Shown here piece by piece: positions 23,184 to 32,700 of a DNA stretch of 64,000 nucleotides. This stretch comes from Roseimicrobium gellanilyticum (lineage in GTDB: Bacteria > Verrucomicrobiota > Verrucomicrobiia > Verrucomicrobiales > Verrucomicrobiaceae): positions 62,001-126,000 of the forward strand of contig NZ_QNRR01000009.1 of NCBI RefSeq assembly GCF_003315205.1, written 5' to 3'. Made by a program: the position numbers and the translations under genes. Each line of letters opens with the position of its first letter. Within the stretch, counting starts at the first letter, position 1. The notes below the pieces were generated by a model, which was not told the origin of the DNA, searched no databases, and saw only the letters and a program-made list of their open reading frames with translations.

Positions 23184-25841
23184 ATGAATTGCCTTCGCTT
23201 TCGAATCCCTCGTTTCCTGCCTGTCAGCGTCCTGCTGCTGGTGTCCTTTGCCATAAACGTTCACTCTGCCGATCTCACCCTGCTCTCCGAAGGCAAATCC
23301 ACCTACCAAATTGTCACTCCCGACACGCCCCCTACTCCGGAACTCGCGTCCTGCCTCGAACAAACAGCACGGCTCCTGCAAGCTGCCTTCAAAGCAAACG
23401 GCGCAGACGTCGCCATCATCTCCGAAAGCAAACGCGTCCCATCCCAGCCAGCCCTCTTGCTTGGTAACACCGCCTTCGCCAAGCAGAACAGCGTCGATGT
23501 CACCACACTCACCGACTGGAGTTACATCCATAAAGCGGTCGGGAAGGACATCATCATCGCGGGACATGATCACGCCTCGTCAGTGAAGCCGGATGCGGGC
23601 AACGCACGCCGACGCGAGTGGGACCGCACGGGCACAGCGAAAGCAGCTGCAGACTTCGCCCGCACCTACATGGGCGTGCGTTTCCTCTTCCCGGATCTCC
23701 CGGGTTACACGCAAGTGAGTGCGCACTCGAAGAATGATCTGCTCGCCTCCCCCTCCATTGAGTTCCTCTCGATGAAGGCCATCACCGTTCCCGATACTCT
23801 GAACACGCACAAGGCGCCTTTGCTCCGCATCAACAGCAGCCATCCCGCCGGTGGCAGCTTCTACGACTTGGCTCACAATCGCTTCCCCCGCGTGAATGCC
23901 CTTTATGGCAGCCACACCTGGGATCGCGCCGTGCCGGCAGAGAAATACATGGATGCCCATCCCGAGTATTTTGCCCTCATTAATGGAGAGCGCATGAAGG
24001 ACAAGGCACGCCCGCAGTACTGCCTCTCCAATCCTGATGTGCAGGAACTCATCTATCAGGATCTCGTGAATCAGGTGGAGGCGGGCTATGACTACGTGGA
24101 TCTCGGTCAGCCAGATGGCTATCGTGAATGCCAGTGTGAAGCCTGCGCGAAGCTCTGGGATACAGGCGGTGACTGGAGTGAGAAGATCTGGATCCTCAAT
24201 CGCCGCACCGCCGAGCGCCTGCTGAAGTCCCACCCCAAGGCGCGCGTGACCATGATGTCCTACATCCTCACGGCCACGCCACCGAAGACCTTCAAAGCGT
24301 TTCCCGCGAACACCTCCGTCATGCTCACGGGCACCAATGAGGAGGACATCGCCCCATGGCGAAGCTATGAGATACCCGGTGGCTTCACCGGTTACGTGTA
24401 CAACTGGTGCCCCAATCTCGGCAGCCGCTACACACCCATGCGCACCCCGCAGTATGTGGAGGCCCAGGTGAAGCGTCTCGCCGCCGGCCGCATCCAGGCC
24501 TTGTATCGCGACGGACCAGGCCAGCTCTTCGGGCTGGAGGGTCCGGTGTATTACACCATGGGGCGCATGTTCGATGACCCGGACCACAATGCGGCGAAGG
24601 ATCTCATTCCTGAGTTCTGCGATGCCGCTTTCGGCAAGGCCTCGCCAATCATGCGCACGTTCTACGACCAGCTCTATGACGCGATCATGCTGTACTCCGA
24701 CCACCTCGGCACACGCAATAATCTCTGGACCTACCAGCCGCTGGAAGGCCGGAAACGCAAGACGGTGCGTGATCCCTTTCAGCTCCTCGCCTTCCTGTAC
24801 CATCCCGAACTGCTCGCCTCGCTCGAGGCCAATCTGATTCAGGCCGAGAAGCTGGCGGACAATGCGAAAATAAAAGCACGACTCTCACTGGTGCGCACCG
24901 AGTTCGACTACATCCGCCACCTCGCGCGCGTCATCCACTTGTATCAAGCCTTCACGGTGCAGCCGGATGAAGCCTCACGAGATCGACTTTTGAATGCCAT
25001 CGATGCCCGCAATGCTTTCATCGAAGCGCTCTACCCGAAGAAAGGTGAGAAGCGCGCTGAGGTCCGATGGGAGCAAGTGTTCTTCCCTTTCCCCGGTCAC
25101 GATGCCAACCACCTCCGTCTCGCACATGACGGCTACCAGGAACCCTTCGCCAACACCTGTCTGAACTGGGATACCAAGGCCATGCGCCGGGCCCCGTTGC
25201 CAGGGAAGAAACGCATCTCCGTCGCTGCCACCTCTACACCCGCAACTTTGGATGGCCCTGAATGGAAGCATGTCGCCACGCAAACACTCACGGTCGCACC
25301 TCCCTTCAATCAAGCTCCACGGAATACCACTCTCCAGATGCTGCATGACAAGACGAATCTTTATGTGCGCATGACCTGCGAACTCCCGCCCGATGGCAAG
25401 ACGACCTTCAGCCCGCAACGACGGGACCTCGACCTGAGCAATCAAGAATCGGTCGAGGTGTATCTATCTCCCGCAGCGGAACGCGAGATCTCCTATCGCT
25501 TCATGGCTGGTGCCCATGCCAAGACCGGTTGGGACGCTGCAGCTGGCTTCATCACCGATGTCATGGATCCACGCCATGGTCGAGATGACGCGACCTGGAA
25601 TGGCGAGTGGACTCACCAGCCCGAAGTAGATGTCTCAAAGAAACAGTGGCGCACCCTCATCACCATCCCCTTCAAGACCCTCGGTGTCGCCGGTCCCACT
25701 CCGGGCACCACCTGGCGCGCCAACTTCGCCCGCAATCACCAACTCGTCCGCAGCATGATGGACCGTGCCATCTGGTCATCCGCGATCGGGAACACGAACA
25801 TGAATGACCGGAGCATCTTCGGGGAGATCGTCTTTGAGTGA
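23184..25841 (+). CDS. Secreted DUF4838-type glycosidase with C-terminal CBM9-like domain
   Basis: The 885-aa protein begins MNCLRFRIPRFLPVSVLLLV, a signal peptide. Residues about 30-190 form the alpha/beta domain that precedes DUF4838 enzymes (RTYMGVRFLFPDLPG). DUF4838 follows with YVDLGQPDGYRECQCEACAK and GPVYYTMGRMFDDPDHNA; it resembles GH20/GH84-like alpha-glucuronidase barrels. The last 190 residues (from TLDGPEWKHVATQ) fit a CBM9-like sugar-binding fold found in such proteins. It would cleave an unknown polysaccharide outside the cytoplasm. Large numbers of such enzymes are typical of Verrucomicrobia and Bacteroidetes. It stands alone between repeats. Confidence 0.85.
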   Translation: MNCLRFRIPRFLPVSVLLLVSFAINVHSADLTLLSEGKSTYQIVTPDTPPTPELASCLEQTARLLQAAFKANGADVAIISESKRVPSQPALLLGNTAFAKQNSVDVTTLTDWSYIHKAVGKDIIIAGHDHASSVKPDAGNARRREWDRTGTAKAAADFARTYMGVRFLFPDLPGYTQVSAHSKNDLLASPSIEFLSMKAITVPDTLNTHKAPLLRINSSHPAGGSFYDLAHNRFPRVNALYGSHTWDRAVPAEKYMDAHPEYFALINGERMKDKARPQYCLSNPDVQELIYQDLVNQVEAGYDYVDLGQPDGYRECQCEACAKLWDTGGDWSEKIWILNRRTAERLLKSHPKARVTMMSYILTATPPKTFKAFPANTSVMLTGTNEEDIAPWRSYEIPGGFTGYVYNWCPNLGSRYTPMRTPQYVEAQVKRLAAGRIQALYRDGPGQLFGLEGPVYYTMGRMFDDPDHNAAKDLIPEFCDAAFGKASPIMRTFYDQLYDAIMLYSDHLGTRNNLWTYQPLEGRKRKTVRDPFQLLAFLYHPELLASLEANLIQAEKLADNAKIKARLSLVRTEFDYIRHLARVIHLYQAFTVQPDEASRDRLLNAIDARNAFIEALYPKKGEKRAEVRWEQVFFPFPGHDANHLRLAHDGYQEPFANTCLNWDTKAMRRAPLPGKKRISVAATSTPATLDGPEWKHVATQTLTVAPPFNQAPRNTTLQMLHDKTNLYVRMTCELPPDGKTTFSPQRRDLDLSNQESVEVYLSPAAEREISYRFMAGAHAKTGWDAAAGFITDVMDPRHGRDDATWNGEWTHQPEVDVSKKQWRTLITIPFKTLGVAGPTPGTTWRANFARNHQLVRSMMDRAIWSSAIGNTNMNDRSIFGEIVFE

Positions 25842-25940
25842 GAGTCTCCCAATGAGACCCAGCCTCACTCAAGGATCGGGGGCTTTCCTGTCCCCGTGGA
25901 TGTGGTTACATCCCACCATTTTCGAACGTCCGTCGCGTGT

Positions 25941-26069
25941 GAGCGGCACTAGCCTAGTGCCGTCATATGCAGCGTGACCACGCTTGGAGCTCGGAAGATC
26001 CGCAAAGCTTCGAACAGAGTGGCTCCGCACCCATTTCGCTCACCGCCGGCACTAAGGCTAGTGCCGCTC
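25941..26069. repeat. Inverted-repeat element with self-palindromic arms
   Basis: GAGCGGCACTAGCCTAGTGC plus CG (25941-25962) is mirrored at 26047-26069 with one extra base. Each arm is itself a palindrome (CGGCACTA/TAGTGCCG). It occupies the 347-nt gap between the convergent glycosidase and deformylase genes, where I see no other gene. Confidence 0.7.
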
Positions 26070-26188
26070 CCTGCGAGTCGCGCTTCATCACATGGACGCG
26101 CTGCCTCGACAACTCCGTTCACGCATCGAATGGGGCAAGAATGCCCACACTCCTTGCGGGCGCACATCACGCACGGCAGACTCGCTTC

Positions 26189-26800
26189 TTACTCGCCGTC
26201 TTCATCCTCATCCCCCTGCCTCGTCTGCTGTGCGGAGGTCCAGCCTTCTTCTTTCCACTCCTGCACGAGGCGCTTGAGCTTGCGCTGGGCACCAAGCTTG
26301 GAAGCCGCGGAGAGACGGTCGGTGAAGAGAATGCCATTGAGGTGATCGATCTCATGCTGGAACGCACGACCCAGCAGGCCATCTGCCTCCATGGTCACGG
26401 TCTCGCCTTCGAGGGTCTGGTAGGTCACCGTCACCACGCCGGCGCGGCGCACGTCATAACGCAGATGCGGAATGCTCAGGCAGCCTTCCTGACCGGTGGC
26501 CTTGGTGTTATCGAGCACCAGCTTGGGATTGAGAAAGATAATCGGCTGGGTTTCCGCGAGCGTCTTGTCCACGCCATTCACACGCAGCACGGTCACAGAC
26601 TCATCGTTCGCCGGCACTTCGATGATCGCCATCTGGATGGGCACGGCCACCTGCGGCGCCGCGAGACCCACCCCACGTGCGTCATGCATCGTCTCCATCA
26701 TGTCGGCGGCGAGTTTGCGGATCTCATCTGTCACCTGCGTGACAGGCTGGCACTTCACACGCAGGACAGGATTTCCGTAGAGGACGATGGGCAGGATCAT
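26189..26800 (-). CDS. def: Peptide deformylase
   Basis: This 203-aa enzyme removes the N-formyl group from nascent proteins. The three metal-site motifs are present: GVGLAAPQV, QEGCLSIP (Cys ligand) and QHEIDHLNG (HExxH). The start MILPIVLYGNPVLR at 26800 is the normal one; an ATG 15 nt upstream is also in frame. The C-terminal 25 residues are an acidic tail beyond the usual length. It lies 72 nt downstream of the exbD-type gene on the same strand and may be the last gene of the TonB-system operon. Confidence 0.94.
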   Translation of the reverse strand: MILPIVLYGNPVLRVKCQPVTQVTDEIRKLAADMMETMHDARGVGLAAPQVAVPIQMAIIEVPANDESVTVLRVNGVDKTLAETQPIIFLNPKLVLDNTKATGQEGCLSIPHLRYDVRRAGVVTVTYQTLEGETVTMEADGLLGRAFQHEIDHLNGILFTDRLSAASKLGAQRKLKRLVQEWKEEGWTSAQQTRQGDEDEDGE

Positions 26801-26871
26801 GAGTAGGGCAATCAACTAAGCACAAACCACCTTATCTCAAAAGAGATAATGAGGTGCGAACCTGCGGGAAG

Positions 26872-27306
26872 TCAGTTCGGATTCGCACCCTCCACGGCGC
26901 GCTGCAGGAGCGTGGTTACGTCTTTCACCAGCCCCGCTGCCACCAGGGCATCAAGCGTGGAGACATACATCCCATGCGGCGCCTCACGATCGACGGATAC
27001 CTTCAGCTTCACGTCAGGATCCGTCATCTTCAGCTCCTTGAGCGCGGATACCAGATCCTGTTCCGCCACCTCCTGACCGCCCAGGAAGATTTTCCTCTCC
27101 TTGGTCACGGTGAGGGACGTCTGCGTGTTCTGCGTGGCGACCGTCTTTCCCAGGTTCTCCGCCGTGGGGAGTTTCACGGGCATCTGCGTCTCACGACTGC
27201 GGAAGGTCGTGGTGGCGACGATGAAAAGCAGCACGATCACAAGAATGTCCACCATCGCCACGATGGGAATCACGGGCGAAGGACGGCGGCGGCGGCGGAG
27301 ATTCAC
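26872..27306 (-). CDS. ExbD/TolR-family biopolymer transport protein
   Basis: The 144-aa protein (GTG start) has a short basic cytoplasmic N-terminus, one membrane helix with the essential Asp of the proton path (PIVAMVDILVIVLLFIVATT) and a periplasmic domain of the ExbD type ending with ALVAAGLVKDVTTLLQRA. With the ExbB-like and TonB-like proteins next to it, it forms an energy-transducing complex that uses the proton gradient to power outer-membrane uptake or envelope maintenance. The gene order tonB-exbB-exbD is leftward with short gaps. Confidence 0.9.
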   Translation of the reverse strand: MNLRRRRRPSPVIPIVAMVDILVIVLLFIVATTTFRSRETQMPVKLPTAENLGKTVATQNTQTSLTVTKERKIFLGGQEVAEQDLVSALKELKMTDPDVKLKVSVDREAPHGMYVSTLDALVAAGLVKDVTTLLQRAVEGANPN

Positions 27307-27347
27307 GGGCGGAGGTCAGTTCTCAGTTCGCTGGGCTCAGATCATGA

Positions 27348-28037
27348 CTAGCGCGACATCGCACGCTTCACTTCGAAGTGACGGTGGAAGTCATGAATCG
27401 CGTGGCGCAGGATGAGTTCCATGCGTACGGAGATGGCATCCAGCTTGCGGCTGAAGTAGCCATGCGCAATCACGGTGGGAATCGCCACCAGCAGACCCGC
27501 GATGGTGCTGTGGAGCGCTTCCGCGATGCCCTTGGCCACCATGGCATTGTCACCCTCCGTACCCTGCCCGCCGAACGAGCCGAACACCGTCACAAGACCC
27601 ACCACCGCGCCGAGCAAACCAAGCAGCGGTGACACGGTCACGATGACTTCAAGGATCGGAATGCCTTCCTCCAGACGGTGCATGATGCCACGCGCGGCGG
27701 TCTCACACGCTTCGTTGTTCTCCTCGCGCGTTTCATGCTTGCCGGAGATGGCGATGATGCCGAGCTGCGCAGCCACGCTGCCGTCCTCCTCCAGCATGTC
27801 CTGCAGAGGGGAGATGTCCCCGGTGGAGGCGTAGTTTTCGATCTTCTTGATCTCCTCCACGATCTTCGGCGGGAAGAGCATGCCATCCCGGAGCTGCAGC
27901 GCCTTGATGATGATGATGGTCACACTGGCAAGCGAGCAGAGACCGATGAGGATCATCACCTCGCCGCCTCCACGTACGAAGTTCCACACGGTGTCTATAC
28001 CGCTGCTGACGGAGGCGAGAAGTTCAAGATCGGGCAT
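27348..28037 (-). CDS. MotA/TolQ/ExbB-family proton channel protein
   Basis: The 229-aa protein has three membrane helices (one near residues 24-48, two in the conserved C-terminal half) and the family signature VTVSPLLGLLGAVVGLVTVF and AEALHSTIAGLLVAIPTVIAHGYF. The large loop after helix 1 is cytoplasmic. It pairs with the ExbD-like protein coded 41 nt downstream, and with the TonB-like protein coded 30 nt upstream. It would couple proton flow to the TonB-like arm. Specific ExbB or TolQ identity cannot be fixed, although the TonB-like neighbour favours ExbB. Confidence 0.9.
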   Translation of the reverse strand: MPDLELLASVSSGIDTVWNFVRGGGEVMILIGLCSLASVTIIIIKALQLRDGMLFPPKIVEEIKKIENYASTGDISPLQDMLEEDGSVAAQLGIIAISGKHETREENNEACETAARGIMHRLEEGIPILEVIVTVSPLLGLLGAVVGLVTVFGSFGGQGTEGDNAMVAKGIAEALHSTIAGLLVAIPTVIAHGYFSRKLDAISVRMELILRHAIHDFHRHFEVKRAMSR

Positions 28038-28067
28038 GATTCAGATCGGTCGAGGCGGGTCGGACAG

Positions 28068-29369
28068 TTATGGATGAATGACAATGTTGTAGGTCATCTC
28101 CAGGCGCTCCTTGTCGAGCATGGGCACGAGGTCGGCAGGCAGCGGAGGAATCTCCGCTTTCAGAATGGCTTCAATGGTGAAATCTTCAAAGAGCGGGCTG
28201 GCCTTTTCCTCCAGGATTTTCAGGTCCTCGATCTTGCCCTTCTTGTTCACGTAGAAGCGCAGGCTCATATGACCGGGCTCCACGGCATCCATGCGCTGGA
28301 TGCGGTACTGGTGCCATTTCTTCTCAATCGCACTGGTGACGATGCGCTTGTAGCGACCCGCAGGTGTGGCGGCAGCAGCCACGGCGTCTTCATCACCCAC
28401 ATTGCTGATCGAGCCCTTGATCTTGCCACGATGCGTCTCAGGCTGGAAGGCATTCTCCTGGGGCTTCGGTGTATTCACCACCGGCTTCGCCACCGGAATG
28501 GCTTTGGGAATCGGCACCTCTTCCGCCGCTTCACGCATGATGGGCGGCTTCGCGGGCTCCGGCGGAGGCAGCGTCTTCGGTGATTCAGGCGCAGGCTTGG
28601 GAGGTTCCGCCTTCGGCGGCTCCTCGGCGAGCTTCTGGTCCAGCTCCTTCATCATGGCCTCGGCAGGAGAGTCCTCCTTTTTCGCCATCTGTGGAGTGGG
28701 AGGAGGCGGTGCTGGCGCTTCTTCTTCCTTCTTCTCCAGTTCCTTCGGCTTCACTTCCGCCACGGGAGGTGGAGGCGCGGGCGCGGTCACGGGGGGCGGG
28801 GGAGGAACAGGGAGCGGTTCCGGCTCCGGCTTGGGGGCAGGGGCAGGGGGAGTCTCCGCCACTTTGGGCGGCGTAGGCGGCGGCGAGGGCTTTTCAGGCG
28901 GCGTAGCGGGTGCCGAGTCATCCTTTGTCTCGCCCGCCTTGTAGGTGCGATTGGCCAATTCCTTGGTCTCGCGATCCAGACCCTCCATGGAGGGCATCGG
29001 AGGCCCATCAGGGGTGGAGGCGGCGGTGCCACGCGTCATGGCGACGGTGTTCCGGTCAGATTCGAAGTTCGCGTCCTTGGGCGCCTCCGCCACCGCGGTG
29101 TTTTGCGTGGTGCGGATGTATGGGTCCATCTTCTTCTCCGCAGGTGGCGGGGGTGGGGGAGGAGGAGGCGTCGCCACATCCAGGTTAGGAGGGTCCGGGA
29201 AAAGCAGGACCACTTCAGGCTCCTCCGCGAGGTCTGGTCTTGGAGCCGCCAGCATCTGGTGAAAGGACGCCACTCCAATCCACACGGCAAACGCCAGGGC
29301 AAGCACCACATGCACCGCCAGCGAACCGACGATGGCGTACGTGATGGTCCGGGATTCCGCGTGCGTCAT
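28068..29369 (-). CDS. TonB-like energy transducer, long proline-rich type
   Basis: The 433-aa protein starts MTHAESRTITYAIVGSLAVH and has one N-terminal membrane anchor. A very long Pro/Glu/Ala/Lys-rich region (about residues 60-310, runs such as PPPPPPPPAEKK) would span the periplasm. The C-terminal domain (about 330-433) has GRYKRIVTSAIEKKWHQYRI and MSLRFYVNKKGKIEDLKI, a TonB-like fold. It should contact outer-membrane receptors. No TonB-dependent receptor is coded in the window. Another in-frame ATG at 29393 adds eight residues. The proline-rich part is longer than in enterobacterial TonB. Confidence 0.85.
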   Translation of the reverse strand: MTHAESRTITYAIVGSLAVHVVLALAFAVWIGVASFHQMLAAPRPDLAEEPEVVLLFPDPPNLDVATPPPPPPPPPAEKKMDPYIRTTQNTAVAEAPKDANFESDRNTVAMTRGTAASTPDGPPMPSMEGLDRETKELANRTYKAGETKDDSAPATPPEKPSPPPTPPKVAETPPAPAPKPEPEPLPVPPPPPVTAPAPPPPVAEVKPKELEKKEEEAPAPPPPTPQMAKKEDSPAEAMMKELDQKLAEEPPKAEPPKPAPESPKTLPPPEPAKPPIMREAAEEVPIPKAIPVAKPVVNTPKPQENAFQPETHRGKIKGSISNVGDEDAVAAAATPAGRYKRIVTSAIEKKWHQYRIQRMDAVEPGHMSLRFYVNKKGKIEDLKILEEKASPLFEDFTIEAILKAEIPPLPADLVPMLDKERLEMTYNIVIHP

Positions 29370-29488
29370 GAAAGGGATACCATGCCAGCTCACTCCGAAG
29401 TCGCAAGTCCCGCTCCGTGCCGGTTTCCGCCCTCCCGATTGCCGCTTGCACCGCTCCGGTTGAGGCTATGGTGCACGCTTTCGAACTC

Positions 29489-29998
29489 ATGAGCACACCG
29501 CAGAAAGATCCCCAGAGCGTGACCCCGGCGGGCGAAAGGGTAGCTCCCCTCATCGATGGCGTCCGCGTCCGCCGGGCCGTGACCCATCCGGATGAACGGG
29601 GTACGGTGTGTGAAGTCTTCAACCCTGAGTGGAGCTTCCACCCCGACCCTCTGGTGTACGTGTACCAGGTCACCATCCGGCCCGGCCAGGTCAAGGGCTG
29701 GGTCGTGCACCGCCTTCAGGATGACCGCCTCTTCCTGAGCCAGGGCACGATGAAGGCCGTGCTCTTTGACGACCGCGAGTCGTCCCCGACCTATGGCCTG
29801 GTGAACGAGGTTTTCCTCGACCAACACAACCGCGGGCTGCTCGTCATCCCCGCAGGCGTGTATCATGCCATCCAGAACGTAGGTTCGGATGATCTGCTCT
29901 TCTTCAACATGCCGACTCGGCCGTACAATCACACGGATCCGGACAAGTACCGGCTCCCGCTCAACAACGACCGCATTCCCTACCGGTTCCCGACCTAG
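29489..29998 (+). CDS. RmlC-like cupin (dTDP-sugar 3,5-epimerase-like)
   Basis: The 169-aa protein starts MSTPQKDPQSVTPAGERVAP. It has the RmlC order: HPDERGTVCEVFN, VYVYQVTIRPGQVKGWVVHR (GxxKGWHxH-like), QGTMKAVLFDDRESSPT, VIPAGVYHAIQNVG and NMPTRPYNHTDPDKYRLP. The second metal/catalytic His of RmlC is replaced by Val-His (GWVVHRLQDDR), so activity on dTDP-4-keto sugars is plausible but not certain. It is followed after 9 nt by a glycosyltransferase gene, suggesting a shared role in surface polysaccharide. It is divergent from the TonB-like gene. Confidence 0.78.
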   Translation: MSTPQKDPQSVTPAGERVAPLIDGVRVRRAVTHPDERGTVCEVFNPEWSFHPDPLVYVYQVTIRPGQVKGWVVHRLQDDRLFLSQGTMKAVLFDDRESSPTYGLVNEVFLDQHNRGLLVIPAGVYHAIQNVGSDDLLFFNMPTRPYNHTDPDKYRLPLNNDRIPYRFPT

Positions 29999-30007
29999 AT
30001 AGATTAG

Positions 30008-31318
30008 ATGCATCCGGCTCCGCGAGTCAGCGTCATCATTGCCACTTACAACTGGAGCAGCGTCCTTCGGTACTCCATCGAGTCTGTGCTCGACCAGGAG
30101 TTTGAGGACTTCGAGGTGCTGGTCATCGGCGACGGCTGCACGGATGACAGCGCTGCGGTCGCTGCGTCGTTCGGTGATGCCCGCGTACGCTGGCACAATC
30201 TCCCCGAGAACTCAGGAAATCAGTCCGCTCCGAACAACGAAGGTCTCCGCCTCGCGCGCGGCACCTACTGCGCCTACCTGGGGCATGATGACATCTGGCA
30301 TCCCAGGCACCTTGCCGTGCTGGTGCGGGCCATGGACGAGACTGGGGCGGACTTCGGGTACACCTGGCTGCAAATGCTCGGCCCAGAAGTGGCGCCTGGG
30401 CGGGAACGTGTGCGCCTCCTCACCGGAGTGGCTCCCGGTGGTGTGCACGACAAAGACATGGCCGTGCCCCCCTCGTCTGTGATGCATCGCCGCGAGGCCG
30501 GTCTGTCCATTGGCGGATGGAAGGATTACAGGACCGTGCGTTTGCCCCCCGATTCCGAGTTCCTCCACCGGGCCGCCCTGCAGGGCATGCGCTTCACCTG
30601 CGTGCCGGAGCTTACTGTATTCAAGTTCAATGCCTCCTGGCGCAAAGACTCTTACGTGGAGAAGCCCTGCCATGAGCAGCGCGAGTGTCTCCGACGCATC
30701 CGGGAGGAACGGGACTTCCGTGTCCACGAGCTCCAGGCCGTAATCACGGCCCTGATACGGCAACATCCGGAAAGCGTGCCTCGCATCCAGGTGGCCGAGG
30801 ATGTGCCGCCGGGCGAAATCGTGCGGCGCAACCGGCGTCTGCGTGGTCTGGAACGTCGGGATGGAGACGCCCCAGCTCCCCAGCCCCTGCCCGCGCGGCT
30901 GAATCTCGCCGACACGACTGCGGAGCCCTATCTGGGACCGGGCTGGAGCGTGCCGGAGACCGACTGCCGATGGACAGACGGCACGACGGCGGCACTCGTT
31001 TTCTCCTTGGAATCTCCCCAGCAGAGCCTGCTGCGCATGAGCGTGCAACCTTTCCTGATTCCCGGCAAAGTGCAGGTGCAACCTGTCCGCGTGATCGTGA
31101 ATGGCAAGTTCATGGGCGAATGGACGCTGCGTGCCAACGACTGGGAGCAGCTCGAGTGCGAAGTGCCCGCGGAGGCTCTGACAGCGGTGAACACCCTCGT
31201 GCTGGAGCTGCCGGGCGCCGTGTGTCCCTTGCATCTGGGAGTGAGTGCCGATGCCCGCGAGCTGGCGTTGCGAGTAGCTTGGATGGATCTGCAACCTGTT
31301 GGCGATCTGCCCTGGTAA
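30008..31318 (+). CDS. GT-A glycosyltransferase family 2 with C-terminal beta domain
   Basis: The 436-aa protein begins RVSVIIATYNWSSVLRYSIE, the start of a GT2 nucleotide-sugar-binding fold; the metal-binding acidic motif is YLGHDDIWHPRHL. Residues 1-250 are the catalytic domain. Residues about 290-436 form a beta-rich region (RVIVNGKFMGEWTLRANDWE, NTLVLELPG) similar to carbohydrate-binding-like tails appended to other sugar enzymes. No membrane helix is seen. It probably transfers a sugar during surface glycan synthesis, using context with the RmlC-like gene 9 nt upstream. Donor and acceptor cannot be inferred. Confidence 0.86.
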   Translation: MHPAPRVSVIIATYNWSSVLRYSIESVLDQEFEDFEVLVIGDGCTDDSAAVAASFGDARVRWHNLPENSGNQSAPNNEGLRLARGTYCAYLGHDDIWHPRHLAVLVRAMDETGADFGYTWLQMLGPEVAPGRERVRLLTGVAPGGVHDKDMAVPPSSVMHRREAGLSIGGWKDYRTVRLPPDSEFLHRAALQGMRFTCVPELTVFKFNASWRKDSYVEKPCHEQRECLRRIREERDFRVHELQAVITALIRQHPESVPRIQVAEDVPPGEIVRRNRRLRGLERRDGDAPAPQPLPARLNLADTTAEPYLGPGWSVPETDCRWTDGTTAALVFSLESPQQSLLRMSVQPFLIPGKVQVQPVRVIVNGKFMGEWTLRANDWEQLECEVPAEALTAVNTLVLELPGAVCPLHLGVSADARELALRVAWMDLQPVGDLPW

Positions 31319-31357
31319 CGCCTCACGCTGGATACACCGCCAAACGCCACGGACGCC

Positions 31358-32221
31358 TCAATCACGCTTGCGGGAGAAGATGCCACTCGTGCGCGCGTGA
31401 TGAAAAATCCACTGCTGGGCATACCCCCGGTACGGACCGAAATGGTCATGTGCGAACTCCTTCAGCACCCGTGAGGTCACCTTGTCCTCCGCATCCGAGA
31501 AATACAGCTCCCGCAGTGCCCGCTCAATCCAGACGTCGATGGGAAACACACCCAGCCGCTCATACGAGAAGAGCAGGGTGCACTGTGCAATCTTCGGCCC
31601 CACACCGGGCAGCTCGCACAGGCGCAGCAGGGCTTCGTCATCCGGCAATGCTGAGACCGCCTCCAGATCGAACTTCCCATTCGCAATGAGCTGCGCCGTC
31701 TGGTGCAGAAATCCCGCGCGGTAGCCCAGGGCACAGTTGCGGAGCGCTTTTTCACCCGCCTTGGCCAGCGCCGCCGGGGTGGGGTACGCATGAAGCTTCA
31801 CCCCTTCCCTGGTGGTGATGACCTCCCCATATTTTTCCCTCAAGGTGAGCGAAATCTGCCGGATGTGTGCCACCTGTTTCATGGAGGAAGTGATGAAGGT
31901 GGCAAGGCACTCCCACTTCGGCTGGCGCAGGATGCGGATGCCGGGCGCATACTTCAGCGCCCGCTTCAGGTGCGTATCGCCCTTCGGTAGGGTGCGTCGG
32001 ATCTTCGTGAAGTCGTGATCCAACGCCAGGTAGCTGCTCACCAGCGCCTCCGTCCCGGCTTCCGCTTCCACCTGGTCAGGCGCGCTCTGCCGTACCCACA
32101 CCGGCGTGTTCCCAATGAGCCCATGAAAGGTCTGCCCTTCGCGATGCCAGTGGAAAACCTGCCCGCTTTCCAGCGTCGCTGCGAGATCGAACCCAGGTGC
32201 TGCCAGCTTGATCCACTCCAT
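31358..32221 (-). CDS. OGG1-type 8-oxoguanine DNA glycosylase
   Basis: The 287-aa protein has the OGG1 N-terminal domain (LESGQVFHWHREGQTFHGLI) and the HhH-GPD domain with LCELPGVGPKIAQCTLLFSY, where the Lys is the Schiff-base residue, and FPIDVWIERAL with the catalytic Asp. It would excise 8-oxoguanine and nick the strand. OGG1-like enzymes are less common in bacteria than Fpg, but are known. It lies 11 nt after the truncated haemoglobin gene on the same strand and may be co-transcribed with it. Confidence 0.9.
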   Translation of the reverse strand: MEWIKLAAPGFDLAATLESGQVFHWHREGQTFHGLIGNTPVWVRQSAPDQVEAEAGTEALVSSYLALDHDFTKIRRTLPKGDTHLKRALKYAPGIRILRQPKWECLATFITSSMKQVAHIRQISLTLREKYGEVITTREGVKLHAYPTPAALAKAGEKALRNCALGYRAGFLHQTAQLIANGKFDLEAVSALPDDEALLRLCELPGVGPKIAQCTLLFSYERLGVFPIDVWIERALRELYFSDAEDKVTSRVLKEFAHDHFGPYRGYAQQWIFHHARTSGIFSRKRD

Positions 32222-32232
32222 GCGAACTGCTC

Positions 32233-32607
32233 CTACTCCGGCCGGTTCCTCATGAAGTCCGCGAGCTGGCCAAAGAACTCACGCAGCACGTTCGCCTCCT
32301 CCTCTGGCACGCCCGTTTCCTGCAGCGCACCTTCCATGAGTTCCATCCAGCGGTCCCGTTCCTTCACGCCAATGCTGAAGGGCATGTGCCGGCCACGCAG
32401 CCGCGGATGCCCACGTTCCTGGATGTAACGATCCGGACCACCGAAGCGATAAATGAAAAAGTCACGCAGGCGCTTCTCCGAGCCCTCCCAGTCATCCGGT
32501 GGGTACAGCGGGCCGATGACGTCATCCGTGCGCACACGCCGGTAGAAGGCCGCCACCAATCGTGTCAGCCCCTCTTCACCCAGCCGCGCATAAATCTGAT
32601 CTACCAT
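32233..32607 (-). CDS. Truncated haemoglobin (group II-like)
   Basis: This 124-aa protein starts MVDQIYARLGEEGLTRLVAA. The globin features are the FYRRVRTDD and IGPLYPPDDW segments, FFIYRFGGPDRYIQERGHPRL and RGRHMPFSIG, where the proximal His follows the group II pattern. The Trp in RDRWMELM is the conserved G8 position. It would bind O2 or NO. Longer in-frame starts upstream add unrelated sequence and run against the divergent gene, so the ATG at 32607 is chosen. Paired with an oxidative-DNA-damage glycosylase, a stress role is plausible. Confidence 0.9.
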   Translation of the reverse strand: MVDQIYARLGEEGLTRLVAAFYRRVRTDDVIGPLYPPDDWEGSEKRLRDFFIYRFGGPDRYIQERGHPRLRGRHMPFSIGVKERDRWMELMEGALQETGVPEEEANVLREFFGQLADFMRNRPE

Positions 32608-32700
32608 GCACCAGTCTACCAGCCTCGCGGGTGACCGCAATGGCATGGCCCGCTTTCGCTTTCCCATTGCCAGACGCGCAGATGCCGCAAGAGTGCCCGC

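Noticed and set aside
28366-28944. Gly/Ser-rich 192-aa frame opposite the TonB-like gene
   Set aside because: It is the reverse complement of the proline-rich TonB region, which produces Gly/Ser runs by codon complementarity.
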